From contig NZ_NEXS01000001.1 in assembly GCF_002810445.1 (NCBI RefSeq), positions 186,001 to 250,000 on the forward strand: a stretch of 64,000 nucleotides of DNA, read 5' to 3'. The position numbers were made by a program, and so were the translations under genes. The notes beneath the pieces were generated by a model. It was not told the DNA's origin. It saw only the letters and a program-made list of their open reading frames with translations, and did not search any database. Below, in pieces: positions 35,943 through 45,459 of this stretch. This stretch comes from Advenella sp. S44. Its GTDB lineage: Bacteria; Pseudomonadota; Gammaproteobacteria; Burkholderiales; Burkholderiaceae_B. Each line of letters begins with the position of its first letter. Positions within the stretch are counted from its first letter, which is position 1.

Positions 35943-36845
35943 TTATCGCGGCATCTCGCTTTGGGGCATCACAGTCACGGAGGTTTGCAGATCGTGTGCA
36001 CTACTTCCGTACATCATGCCCCGAATGGGCGATACGTCAGAAAAGTCACGGCCCCAGCAAAGGGTGATGTGTTCCAGATTCGGAAATACGTTATTGGTTG
36101 GATCCGAATCAATCCAGCCATGACCCGGAATATAGACAGAGACCCAGGCGTGCGACGCATCGGCCCCGATCAGGCGCGGCTGACCGGCCGGCGGATGGGT
36201 CAGCAAGTATCCGCTCACGTACCGCGCCGCCAGGCCAATGGCGCGCAGGCAGGAAATCATAAAGTGCGCAAAATCCTGACAAACGCCGCGGCGCTTCTGG
36301 AATACCTCGGCAACCGGCGTGGAAATCGTTGTCGCTTGTGGGTCAAAAGCAAATTCGTTGAAGATGCGGGTTTGCAACGCCTGCACCGCGGCCAGCACCG
36401 GCATGCCTGGCGTGATAACCTGGCGCGCCCAATGAGCAATGTCCGGCAGCAGTCGGATGTGATTGGATTCAAAGCGAAACTGCGTGGCTTCGAAATCATA
36501 GGGCAGAAACGTCTTGCCGGGCACATAGCTCAAATGGCTGACCACCTCTTCCCAGGCAGGCGTATTGTCAGCATCCGGCAAGCGGCGGTGGCTCAGATTG
36601 ACCACCGAATGCGCGCGCACCGACAGCCTGTTGTGATCACTCATCAGCGTGAAATATTGCAGAGGATTGCCAAAGCAGTCCACCAGAAAATCGATCCTGT
36701 CCGGATACGGATCAATATCGATAACGTGCGACTCAGGCACCTGCCACGGCAGGATACGGGGCGACAGACGCAGGATCTGGCGTGACTGGGTCACCGACGA
36801 ATGGTAGTCGTATTTCGTATCATGCTGAATGTGATACGTCACCAT
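35943..36845 (-). CDS. Transglutaminase-like cysteine protease family protein
   Basis: A 300-residue protein with the bacterial transglutaminase N-terminal beta domain (YHIQHDTKYDY, about 4-14) and a transglutaminase core. The triad is C189 in RRGVCQDFAHF, H232 in ASHAWV and D248 in DSDPTN. These proteins usually act as peptidases or amide-forming enzymes. The ATG at 36845 overlaps the stop of the upstream ATP-grasp fusion gene (TGATG). It completes a four-gene set predicted to make and process a peptide-like compound. Confidence 0.87.
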   Translation of the reverse strand: MVTYHIQHDTKYDYHSSVTQSRQILRLSPRILPWQVPESHVIDIDPYPDRIDFLVDCFGNPLQYFTLMSDHNRLSVRAHSVVNLSHRRLPDADNTPAWEEVVSHLSYVPGKTFLPYDFEATQFRFESNHIRLLPDIAHWARQVITPGMPVLAAVQALQTRIFNEFAFDPQATTISTPVAEVFQKRRGVCQDFAHFMISCLRAIGLAARYVSGYLLTHPPAGQPRLIGADASHAWVSVYIPGHGWIDSDPTNNVFPNLEHITLCWGRDFSDVSPIRGMMYGSSAHDLQTSVTVMPQSEMPR

Positions 36846-39433
36846 CACAGGAAGTCCTTGTTCACCGTCTCAAGACCGGTATCGCTCGATATGGTGTCGG
36901 TAACAAGGAAATATTGATGGCTGATGCTGTTGGCATAGATCGACAGCCCGTAAGAAATATCCGCACACACCTGGGACAGCTGCGTGTAAATCTGCTCGGC
37001 TGCCGGCGTGCCGACGACAAATGGGGCAAGGTCAATCGCATCCATATCGCTCACAACCGTCTGCAGGATCTGTCTGCTTTGCGCTTCGTGGACATTGAAT
37101 GCTGCGCTGTTATCCAGCAGGCTCTGGCAAAGGTAACGAAGCGAATACGGATTGCTGCGATCGAACACCAGCAGATACAGTACCGCCAGCATTTCTTCTT
37201 CCCGATGATAGCGCGCGCGATAGGTGACAATGCTATATGCGATTTCCAGCAGCGATTCGAGCATAATGGTTTTGTCGTGTTCGCTTTGCCGCAAGAAAAA
37301 GCCAAGCGTATCGTTCATGCGACCCAGTTTTTCGATCAGGCGTCCAAGCAGCAAAAAGCTCCAGCCCTCATCTCGGGTCATTTGCTCGTGCGTGAAGCCG
37401 GACAGAATGGAACAGCTGGCAAACAGCTCCTGTATGCGTTGCTGCACCACAGTCAGATCCAGTTCAGTGGCCCCCAGATAGGCAGGCATGTTATTGACCA
37501 CCCACCAGACATCCAGGGAGAGCTTTTCCCGTATATTGAATGCGCACTGATGCAGATAGTTCACATTATTGCTCAGGGCGCCAGCGCGCGATGACGGCGC
37601 GAGGGATAGTCCAAGCTGACGACGAATGAAATTAAGATCGTAGGTGTCATCGGCGCCGATGTCTTGTTCCGAAGGCGCAGCCAGTATATGCAGATGTGCG
37701 CCAAGTTTGTATAGCAGCGTAATCAGCGTCTCTTTTTCGGTCATGCGCTCGGTCAGGTTGCGGATGATGGTGCGCAACAAGAGTACCGAATGCTCGGTGC
37801 GGATGCCATAGCGCCCCATCCAGAACAGATTTTCTCCGATGCGTGCCGGCGTGGTCGTATGCGCCGCCAGCAATTGCTCAAGTGTCAGCGGCCTCGCCTC
37901 TACGGCGCGTGGGGCAACCCGGGCCGTGCCACGCGCCGGCGGCACGGTCACGACCGAGGGCGCCGCAGCGCGGGCCACGCTACATACCCATAAATCCTTG
38001 TTGATCTGCCGGTTACGTGAAGACAGCACGGGTGTATTGCTTCTATCTTCCACTCGCACCACACCGCCGCGCATGACCTCGTACGAGCCATCAGGCGTGA
38101 GCGCAGCAAATACCCGCATGGTGAAGCGGCGCATCTGCAGTTGCCCGGATTCAAGATCTATTTCCGGGATACCCGCCAGCGGGATCACCTCGTGCGCAAC
38201 CAGCGATCGCGGGCTGATTTGCAATCGCTCCAGCAGGGCCTGGCGCTGCGCCGCATCCAGATCGGGCGCGTATTGCGGGCTAGCGCGCATCGAAGAAAAA
38301 CTGGATTTAAACATGAGTGAATCAAAGTGTTCGCGGGCATAGGACAGATTGGCCTCGTTGCCGCACCACCAGCTGCGTAGCGAATTCATGAGCAAAGGCT
38401 CGCCGCGCAGATGCTCACAAATGCCGGGAAGAAACTCCAGAATGCCCGCCGATTCCAGCACGCCGGAACCCAGTGCGTTGCATACGGCCACGTTGCCCGA
38501 GCGGATCGCCTGCAACAGCCCAGGGATACCCGGGTAATCGCAGCCGAAAAGCTCCATGGGATCACATTCGCTATCTTCCAGGCGACGCAATACCACATGC
38601 ACTCGCTGCAGCCCGCGCAGGGTTTTCAGGTAAAGGACATCGTTGCGTACCGTCAGGTCAAGACTCTCGGTAATCGGCACGCCCATCTGCCGGGCCAGAA
38701 ACACATGTTCAAAATACGCGGGATGCTTGGGGCCGGGCGAGAGCAGCACCGTGACGGTATCGTCGGCATCGACTGCCACACCGGTCAGCAGCGTCTGGCG
38801 CAGGACACGGAAATAATCGGCTTGCGGGCTGACCCGCAACTGGTTGAACAGCGCAGGTAGCGCCGTACTCATGATCTGGCGGTTCTGCAGCGCATAGCCG
38901 GCGCCTAGCGGACCCTGTGTCCGGTCCTTCAGCACCCGCCACTGTCCTGTCTCGTCGCGGGCAATGTCCACAGCATACATATGAAGATGGTGCTTGCCGG
39001 GGTCCTGGGCATTGATGCAGGGCCATAGAAAGCCGCGCTGGCCGAATATGAGCGAGGGCGGGACCAGCCCGTGGCGAATCAGTTTCTGGGGGCCATAAAT
39101 ATCGCGCAGCGTATCGTTGATCACGGTCGCGCGCTGCACCACCGCCTGCTCGATAAAGTCCCATTCCTGCGCTGATATCACATATGGAATAACACTAAGC
39201 GATTCCCAGGGCACGGCTGTACCGTCTTCGCTATAGGCATTGTAGATGCTGCCGCGGTTCTGAATATTTTCGGTGATGTACGCCAGAAAGCCCTTGAGGT
39301 CATCGGGGGCCAGGTTTTTGAGCGCCGAGAGCACATAATCCCACTCGGGCGCCAGGCGTGCAGACGAGTCGCGCAGTTCGGAAAAAGCGCCGTCCGGGGA
39401 GGGGCCTAGTAATTGATCAAGGGAAACGTCCAT
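36845..39433 (-). CDS. Circularly permuted ATP-grasp protein fused to an alpha-E domain
   Basis: An 862-residue two-domain protein. The first part (to about 520) is a circularly permuted ATP-grasp type 2 domain, with YALQNRQIM, DDTVTVLLSPGPKHPAYFEH and LGSGVLESAGILEFLP, comparable to the stand-alone protein encoded at 40634-42067. The second part (about 560 on) is an alpha-E helical domain beginning RIGENLFWMGRYGIRTEHSVLLLR. ATP-grasp proteins of this type are predicted amide ligases. The start at 39433 fits the conserved region but has a poor ribosome site, so other starts nearby are possible. Confidence 0.83.
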   Translation of the reverse strand: MDVSLDQLLGPSPDGAFSELRDSSARLAPEWDYVLSALKNLAPDDLKGFLAYITENIQNRGSIYNAYSEDGTAVPWESLSVIPYVISAQEWDFIEQAVVQRATVINDTLRDIYGPQKLIRHGLVPPSLIFGQRGFLWPCINAQDPGKHHLHMYAVDIARDETGQWRVLKDRTQGPLGAGYALQNRQIMSTALPALFNQLRVSPQADYFRVLRQTLLTGVAVDADDTVTVLLSPGPKHPAYFEHVFLARQMGVPITESLDLTVRNDVLYLKTLRGLQRVHVVLRRLEDSECDPMELFGCDYPGIPGLLQAIRSGNVAVCNALGSGVLESAGILEFLPGICEHLRGEPLLMNSLRSWWCGNEANLSYAREHFDSLMFKSSFSSMRASPQYAPDLDAAQRQALLERLQISPRSLVAHEVIPLAGIPEIDLESGQLQMRRFTMRVFAALTPDGSYEVMRGGVVRVEDRSNTPVLSSRNRQINKDLWVCSVARAAAPSVVTVPPARGTARVAPRAVEARPLTLEQLLAAHTTTPARIGENLFWMGRYGIRTEHSVLLLRTIIRNLTERMTEKETLITLLYKLGAHLHILAAPSEQDIGADDTYDLNFIRRQLGLSLAPSSRAGALSNNVNYLHQCAFNIREKLSLDVWWVVNNMPAYLGATELDLTVVQQRIQELFASCSILSGFTHEQMTRDEGWSFLLLGRLIEKLGRMNDTLGFFLRQSEHDKTIMLESLLEIAYSIVTYRARYHREEEMLAVLYLLVFDRSNPYSLRYLCQSLLDNSAAFNVHEAQSRQILQTVVSDMDAIDLAPFVVGTPAAEQIYTQLSQVCADISYGLSIYANSISHQYFLVTDTISSDTGLETVNKDFL

Positions 39434-39578
39434 GCAACCATTGTGGATGACTTTACAATAGGTCATTGTACGCAATTTCGATAGAACGCCTACGATTGCT
39501 TTCACTATACACCGGCAACGATGTACTTGCACCACACAGACCGGCGGCTGCTGGACTCGCTCCGGTTTTTCGCAGATC

Positions 39579-40526
39579 TTACTGCACCGGCTGCCACAGA
39601 AAGTCATCGGTGATGCCCTGCCCGATCACCTCCATTTTCTCCAGATACCGGGTCAGCCAGTCGTGCAGTCCGGCCTTGAAAATTTCATCGATGGTCGTAT
39701 AGCGCAGGTCCGCATCCAGACGCCCGGCAAGGCGCAAGGTTTCATTGGACTTGGCATTGCGCACGTGTTGCAAATGGGCCAGCAACTCGCGCGAGGAGTG
39801 AGCCAGGGAATGCGGCATGTCCGGGTGCAGCACGATCAGTTCAATCACGCGCTTGGGGTCGACGGTTTCGCGAAATACCTGGCGATAGATTTCCAGTCCC
39901 GAGAGCGAGCGCAGCACAGCAGTCCAGTGATAAAGCTGCGTGACCAGCTTGCGCTTATCGTCGGCCGCATTTTCCAGGTAAAAACGGATTTCCAGCATGC
40001 GCGCCGTATTGTCCGCGCGCTCCAGGTAGGTGCCCAGACGCATGAAATTGTACGTTTCATTGCGCAGCATGGTGCCTTCCTGCGCTCCCAGGGTTTGCAG
40101 GGAACGGGTCTTGATCCACTCAAAAAACCGGGTCGGATTGGTCGCCAACACCGGCGTTTTGAGCAACCTGTTCATCTCCAGCCAGGTGAAGTTGATTGTC
40201 TCCCAGAGTTCTGAAGTCACTGTGCCGCGGATCGCTCGCACGTTTTCGCGCGCCTGCCGGATGCACGAGGCGATGGACGATGTATAGCGCTTGCTGTTGA
40301 CCACAAAATCGATCACATGGCCGGCACTGATTGCGCCATATTCTTCTTCGTACTTGTCCAGCGTTTCCAGCGTCGCCAGCACACTGCGCCAGCTATAGTC
40401 CGAATGTTCTTCATCATTGGTCATCAGCGTGGTCTGGTAACACACTTCAAGTAGGCGCACGGTATTTTCCGCCCGTTCCAGATAACGGGACATCCAGTAA
40501 ATATGATCGGCAGTACGACTTAACAT
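39579..40526 (-). CDS. Alpha-E domain protein (DUF403)
   Basis: A 315-residue all-helical protein starting MLSRTADHIYWMSRYLERAENTVRLLEV, the family signature, with the later GTYLERADNTARMLEIR segment repeating the same ERA/NT pattern. Alpha-E proteins nearly always accompany circularly permuted ATP-grasp enzymes. Their biochemical role is unknown. A longer form of the same domain is fused to the second ATP-grasp protein downstream. Confidence 0.88.
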   Translation of the reverse strand: MLSRTADHIYWMSRYLERAENTVRLLEVCYQTTLMTNDEEHSDYSWRSVLATLETLDKYEEEYGAISAGHVIDFVVNSKRYTSSIASCIRQARENVRAIRGTVTSELWETINFTWLEMNRLLKTPVLATNPTRFFEWIKTRSLQTLGAQEGTMLRNETYNFMRLGTYLERADNTARMLEIRFYLENAADDKRKLVTQLYHWTAVLRSLSGLEIYRQVFRETVDPKRVIELIVLHPDMPHSLAHSSRELLAHLQHVRNAKSNETLRLAGRLDADLRYTTIDEIFKAGLHDWLTRYLEKMEVIGQGITDDFLWQPVQ

Positions 40527-40633
40527 GCGTGTTCCTTATTTTTCATTCAACGATATTGCCTGGCTGCACCGCGTCCTGGTATCATGGCATCAACCACGAC
40601 CACCGGTGCCCCCGGCTGGTCCGCCACATTCTT

Positions 40634-42067
40634 CTAGTCGCGCCGGTTGATCACCCAGGTATCCTTGGTGCCGCCCCCTTGCGACGAATTGACCACCAGT
40701 GAACCCTCCTTCAATGCCACACGGGTCAGCCCGCCCGCAGTCATGCGGATCGTCTTGCCCGAGAGCACAAACGGGCGCAGGTCCACATGGCGCGGAGCCA
40801 CTCCCGCGTCCACGAAGGTCTGGCAGGTCGACAACGCCAGGGTGGGCTGAGCAATATATTTGGCCGGGTCTTCCTTGATGAGTTGCTCGAACCTGGCCAG
40901 TTCCGCGCGGCTTGCCGCCGGCCCGATCAGCATGCCGTATCCGCCGGCGCCATGTGTTTCCTTGATAACCAGCTCTTTCATATTGGCAAGCACGTAAGCC
41001 TTGTCTTGCTCGTTGCGGCACATATAGGTGGGGACATTGTCCAGCAGCGGCTTCTCCCCAAGATAAAAGCGGATCATTTCGGTGACATACGGATAGACCG
41101 ACTTGTCATCGGCAATGCCGGTTCCTATGGCATTGCACAGTGTCAGATTACCCGCCTTATATGCCCGCATCAGTCCGGCCACGCCCAGCGACGAGTCCTT
41201 ACGGAAGACTTCGGGATCCAGAAAATCGTCATCCAGGCGTCGATACATCACGTCCACGCGCTGCGGGCCCTGTGTGGTTCGCATATAGACATAATCATCC
41301 TTGACGAACAAATCCTTGCCTTCGACCAGCTCTATCCCCATTTGCTGGGCAAGGAATGTATGTTCAAAATACGCCGAGTTGTACATGCCAGGCGTGAGCA
41401 CCACGATGGTGGGCTTATCTATGCCCTCGGGCGCAGACTCGATGAGCGTTTCCAGCAGCAGATCGGGATAGTGCGCGATGGGCGTCACCTTGATTTTGCT
41501 GAACAAATCCGGGAACAGCCGCATCATCATCTTGCGGTTTTCCAGCATATAACTCACACCGGAAGGCACCCGCAGATTGTCCTCAAGCACGTACAGTTCG
41601 CCCTCGCCGGCGCGTACGATATCGATGCCCGCGATGTGCGCATACGTGCGCTGCGGCACGTCTAGCCCGACCATTTCGGGACGGTACTGGGAATTGTTGA
41701 TAATCAGGTCGGCAGGAATAAGCCCTGCGCGAATCATGTCTTTGTCGTGATAGACGTCATGCAGAAACATGTTCAGGGCGCGTACGCGCTGCTCGACGCC
41801 GCGTTGCAGGTCATTCCACTCAGCAGCAGGAAACACGCGGGGAATGATATCGAACGGTATCGTCCGTTCCGTGGCATCGCCATCGCCGTATACCGAGAAC
41901 GTAATCCCCACCTGCTGAAACAGCGCCTCGGCCTCTTCGCGCTTGTTGGTCAGCAGATCTTCTTCCTGCTGGTCCAGCCACGCCAGGTATTCTTCATAAT
42001 GCTTGCGCGCAACTGGCTTGTTGTTTGCCTCTTGCAGCCATATCTCGTTATAAAACTTGGGAGCCAT
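40634..42067 (-). CDS. Circularly permuted ATP-grasp protein (DUF404/DUF407)
   Basis: A 477-residue stand-alone circularly permuted ATP-grasp type 2 protein. It shows VPSGVSYMLENRKMMMRLFP, VVLTPGMYNSAYFEHTFLA, LCNAIGTGIADDKSVYPYV and IKETHGAGGYGMLIGP, the last being the glycine-rich nucleotide loop. It is the first gene of the cluster. Related proteins are predicted to form peptide bonds on small molecules; no substrate is known. The upstream gap to the divergent dehydrogenase gene is about 570 bp. Confidence 0.88.
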   Translation of the reverse strand: MAPKFYNEIWLQEANNKPVARKHYEEYLAWLDQQEEDLLTNKREEAEALFQQVGITFSVYGDGDATERTIPFDIIPRVFPAAEWNDLQRGVEQRVRALNMFLHDVYHDKDMIRAGLIPADLIINNSQYRPEMVGLDVPQRTYAHIAGIDIVRAGEGELYVLEDNLRVPSGVSYMLENRKMMMRLFPDLFSKIKVTPIAHYPDLLLETLIESAPEGIDKPTIVVLTPGMYNSAYFEHTFLAQQMGIELVEGKDLFVKDDYVYMRTTQGPQRVDVMYRRLDDDFLDPEVFRKDSSLGVAGLMRAYKAGNLTLCNAIGTGIADDKSVYPYVTEMIRFYLGEKPLLDNVPTYMCRNEQDKAYVLANMKELVIKETHGAGGYGMLIGPAASRAELARFEQLIKEDPAKYIAQPTLALSTCQTFVDAGVAPRHVDLRPFVLSGKTIRMTAGGLTRVALKEGSLVVNSSQGGGTKDTWVINRRD

Positions 42068-42635
42068 AAAACTGTTTCCTTTGTTAACTGATTGTGCAGG
42101 GTTTCAGAGCAACATTTATGCCACTGTCGTGCTATCGCCTGCGGCGGCAACAGGGGGCCGGCGATTATCCGCGCAGATCAACAGGGAAAATACGAATGGG
42201 ACGGAGCCTCCTTTAGTGTTAAATTTCCTTTAAGAAATTTTTTGACTTTAAGAAAAGATAGCGGTACGCTACGCAAGTATAGCGAGCACAACAGGGTGTA
42301 TAACAGGCATTACTGTATGCATTGCAAGCATCGGGCGGGCGTGACTTTAAGCATTGCAGGCATTACCGCGGGCGTTACCGCAAGCACTATTACAGGCATA
42401 CTGCTGGCATAGTGCAATCATTCCGCACCCTTTTTCACACGTAATAGTGAACGGTGCTTGAAGTTTCATTTGCAATATTTTTTGTTGTGTTAACAATAGC
42501 ATATAAGACAGAATTTTCGCCAACACAGTCTGCTTGGCGTATGTTGGCAATTATTAACATTTTCGATTCTGCCATCAAGGTGTGAATCGTTACCATATCA
42601 CTACCCCGGTCCGGCCGGCAAAAAGGAAACTGAAA
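42068..42635. promoter_or_regulatory. Divergent intergenic region
   Basis: A 568-bp gap between divergent genes. It contains a possible plus-strand promoter, TTGACT (42242-42247) with TACGCT 17 bp later, a 10-bp direct repeat CTTTAAGAAA (42228 and 42246), and a stretch at 42305-42410 of loosely repeated GCATT/GCGTTACC words. A+T-rich sequence follows up to the dehydrogenase ribosome site. No gene is supported here. Confidence 0.4.
42410..42425 (+). repeat. 16-bp direct repeat, right copy
   Basis: Second copy of TAGTGCAATCATTCCG, identical to 35875-35890 and in the same orientation. The match stops exactly at 16 bp on both sides. Confidence 0.35.
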
Positions 42636-44141
42636 ATGGACTCAGTCAAGGAATTACTCAGCGCGTTGGGCATCGCCCAGGAATCGGTCACCGGTGGCTC
42701 ACTGCCGGTTCACTCGCCCATAGACGGTGCGCGCATCGCCGATGTCACGCAGCACACGGCACAGCAGACAACGCAAGCCATTGACCAGGCGGTGGCCGCC
42801 CAGAAGGCATGGCGCAATGTGCCGGCACCGCGACGCGGCGAGCTGATCCGGCTGCTGGGTCAAGAGCTGCGCGAGCACAAGGCGGCCCTGGGCCGTCTGG
42901 TGTCGGTGGAAGCGGGCAAAATCACTGCGGAAGGCGAAGGCGAAGTCCAGGAGATGATCGACATTTGTGATTTCGCAGTCGGTCTTTCACGTCAGTTGTA
43001 TGGCCTGACGATCGCCTCCGAACGGCCCGGACACCGCATGATGGAAACCTGGCATCCAGTCGGCGTGGTCGGCGTGATTACAGCCTTCAACTTTCCGGTC
43101 GCCGTTTGGTCCTGGAATACCGCTCTGGCACTGGTTTGCGGCAATGCGGTGATCTGGAAGCCTTCGGAAAAAACACCATTGACGGCGATGGCAACCCAGG
43201 CACTGTTCGAACGCGCCCTCAAACGCTTTGGTGACGCGCCGGCCCATCTGGCCCAGTTGGTTATCGGCCAACGCGATGTTGGCCAGGTGCTGGTAGACAG
43301 CCCCAAGGTCGCACTGGTATCGGCCACCGGTTCCACCCGCATGGGCCGCGAGGTCGGTCCGCGAGTCGCGGCACGCTTTGGGCGCAGCCTGCTGGAGCTG
43401 GGCGGCAACAATGCCATTATCGTCAGCCAGTCTGCCGACCTGGATCTGGCGGTGCGCGGCATTCTGTTCGGCGCTATTGGCACTTGCGGCCAGCGGTGCA
43501 CGTCTACCCGCCGCATCATCGCACATCGCGAGGTTGTACAGGAGCTGACCAATCGCCTGAAAAAAGCCTATGCGTCGGCCACCATCGGCAATCCGCTAGA
43601 TTCGGGCACGCTGGTCGGCCCTCTGATTGACAAAGCGGCCTTCGACGCCATGCAACAGGCGCTGGTCCAGGCTGCTGAACAGGGTGGCACGGTAACGGGC
43701 GGCACGCGCGCGCTTGACGACCGTTTCCCCGATGCGTTCTACGTGAATCCGGCCATCGTGCAAATGCCCAAGCAGACCGAGGTGGTACGCCATGAAACCT
43801 TTGCGCCTATCCTGTACATCATGAGCTACGACAAGTTCGAAGAGGCGATTGAGATGCAAAATGACGTACCCCAGGGTCTGTCTTCTGCCGTATTTACCAC
43901 CGACCTGCGCGAGGCGGAGCAGTTTATGTCTGCATCAGGTTCCGATTGCGGTATTGCAAATGTGAACATCGGCACCTCCGGTGCAGAGATCGGCGGCGCC
44001 TTCGGTGGCGAGAAAGAAACCGGGGGCGGCCGCGAGTCTGGCTCCGATGCATGGAAAGTATATATGCGGCGTGCCACTAACACTGTGAACTATTCACGCG
44101 AATTGCCGCTGGCACAGGGCATCCGCTTCGGCGAAGAGTGA
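42636..44141 (+). CDS. amaB: Aldehyde dehydrogenase, probable L-aminoadipate semialdehyde dehydrogenase
   Basis: A 501-residue aldehyde dehydrogenase of the ALDH7 type. The catalytic residues are E254 (LELGGNN) and C288 (GTCGQRCTSTRR); the GQRCT context is typical of ALDH7/antiquitin enzymes. It would oxidise L-2-aminoadipate 6-semialdehyde (piperideine-6-carboxylate) to L-2-aminoadipate in lysine or pipecolate breakdown. The ATG at 42636 follows AAAAGGAAAC; upstream residues from 42582 are not conserved. The next gene encodes a fitting aminoadipate transaminase. Confidence 0.8.
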   Translation: MDSVKELLSALGIAQESVTGGSLPVHSPIDGARIADVTQHTAQQTTQAIDQAVAAQKAWRNVPAPRRGELIRLLGQELREHKAALGRLVSVEAGKITAEGEGEVQEMIDICDFAVGLSRQLYGLTIASERPGHRMMETWHPVGVVGVITAFNFPVAVWSWNTALALVCGNAVIWKPSEKTPLTAMATQALFERALKRFGDAPAHLAQLVIGQRDVGQVLVDSPKVALVSATGSTRMGREVGPRVAARFGRSLLELGGNNAIIVSQSADLDLAVRGILFGAIGTCGQRCTSTRRIIAHREVVQELTNRLKKAYASATIGNPLDSGTLVGPLIDKAAFDAMQQALVQAAEQGGTVTGGTRALDDRFPDAFYVNPAIVQMPKQTEVVRHETFAPILYIMSYDKFEEAIEMQNDVPQGLSSAVFTTDLREAEQFMSASGSDCGIANVNIGTSGAEIGGAFGGEKETGGGRESGSDAWKVYMRRATNTVNYSRELPLAQGIRFGEE

Positions 44142-44162
44142 CGGCCAAGGCATTCTAATCTT

Positions 44163-45374
44163 ATGGCATTTACCTTCCGCTTTGCTGAACCCTTTGCGCA
44201 GGTCAAAGGCTCGCCCATCCGCGAACTGTTTCGCTATCTGTCGCAACCGGGCATGATTTCGTTTGCCGGCGGCTATCCCGCACCCGAGCTGTTCGATGTG
44301 GCCGGCCTGCAAAACTCACTGGAAGCTATCGCCCGCAATCCTGGCACGACGCTGTCATACGGCGCAACCGAAGGCTGGCCCGCGCTGCGTGAATCGTTTG
44401 CCAGGCTGAGTACCGAGCGTGAGATTGCGACCGATGCCGAACAGGTGATGGTGACCAGTGGTTCTCAACAAGGCTTTGACCTGCTGTTGCGCGCCTTCAT
44501 TGAGCCCGGCGATACGGTAGTCGTAGAGCGCCCCACTTACCCTGCGGCTTTGCAGGGGCTACGCCTGGCAGGCGCGCAGATTGTCACCGTTGCCAGCGGC
44601 ACCCAAGGTCCGGATCTGGCGGAACTGACTACCGTGTTAAAGCAACATCAGCCAAAACTGCTCTATCTGGTTCCGACCTTTGCCAATCCCACCGGCGCGA
44701 CCATCAATCTGCAAGGTAGACGCCAATTGCTGGATCTTCTTCTGGGCTCGTCCTGCGTACTGATAGAGGACGACCCTTATGGAGAGCTGCGCTTTGGCGG
44801 GACGCCCGTTCCCACGCTTGCCGGGCTGGCTCAGGATACCGCCGTGGCCGACCAGATCGTGTATCTGTCCAGCCTGTCAAAAATTATTGCGCCGGGCCTG
44901 CGTCTGGGCTGGATGCGGGCGCATGCCGATATTCTGCGACGTTGTGTGCTGGCCAAGCAGGTGGATGACCTGTGTTCCGCGCCCTATCTGCAGGCAGTGG
45001 CCGCCCATTACCTGGACTCTGGCCGGTACGGCGCCCATCTGCCAACCATTTCCTCGTCTTATGGCGAACGCGCACGGCTGATGATTGATTCGCTACGGCA
45101 ACACTTCGGCAGTCACCTGACGCTGCTCGAACCCGAAGGCGGCATGTTCCTTTGGGGACGCCTGCACGATGGCCTGGATGCCACTGCGCTTCTGCCGCTG
45201 GCCATCGAGGAGAACGTCATGTTTGTTCCGGGTAGCGCCTTTTATGCAGAACAGCCTGACCCCCAGGCGTTTCGCTTAAGCTTTACCATGAGCTCGCCAC
45301 AGCAGATTGTACAAGGGTGCGAGAGACTGTTTCGCGCCGTGCAGCGACTTGCACGGGAGCAAGCTGCCCGCTAG
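44163..45374 (+). CDS. PLP-dependent aminotransferase, probable 2-aminoadipate transaminase
   Basis: A 403-residue fold-type I class I/II aminotransferase. It shows FAGGYPAPELFD, SGSQQGFDLL, VPTFANPTGAT, EDDPYGELRFGG and the PLP lysine in LSSLSKIIAPGLRLGWM (about 240). The pattern matches LysN/2-aminoadipate transaminases and the aminotransferase part of MocR proteins, without their HTH domain. It lies 21 bp after the dehydrogenase gene, so the pair would take aminoadipate semialdehyde to 2-oxoadipate. Confidence 0.8.
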   Translation: MAFTFRFAEPFAQVKGSPIRELFRYLSQPGMISFAGGYPAPELFDVAGLQNSLEAIARNPGTTLSYGATEGWPALRESFARLSTEREIATDAEQVMVTSGSQQGFDLLLRAFIEPGDTVVVERPTYPAALQGLRLAGAQIVTVASGTQGPDLAELTTVLKQHQPKLLYLVPTFANPTGATINLQGRRQLLDLLLGSSCVLIEDDPYGELRFGGTPVPTLAGLAQDTAVADQIVYLSSLSKIIAPGLRLGWMRAHADILRRCVLAKQVDDLCSAPYLQAVAAHYLDSGRYGAHLPTISSSYGERARLMIDSLRQHFGSHLTLLEPEGGMFLWGRLHDGLDATALLPLAIEENVMFVPGSAFYAEQPDPQAFRLSFTMSSPQQIVQGCERLFRAVQRLAREQAAR

Positions 45375-45459
45375 GGCCCAGTTTTTGCCGGCCAGAATGA
45401 ACGCTTTTCCAGGCTCAGGCGTTTTATTCGCGGACCAGGCCTGCCGGCCCCCAAGCCAT

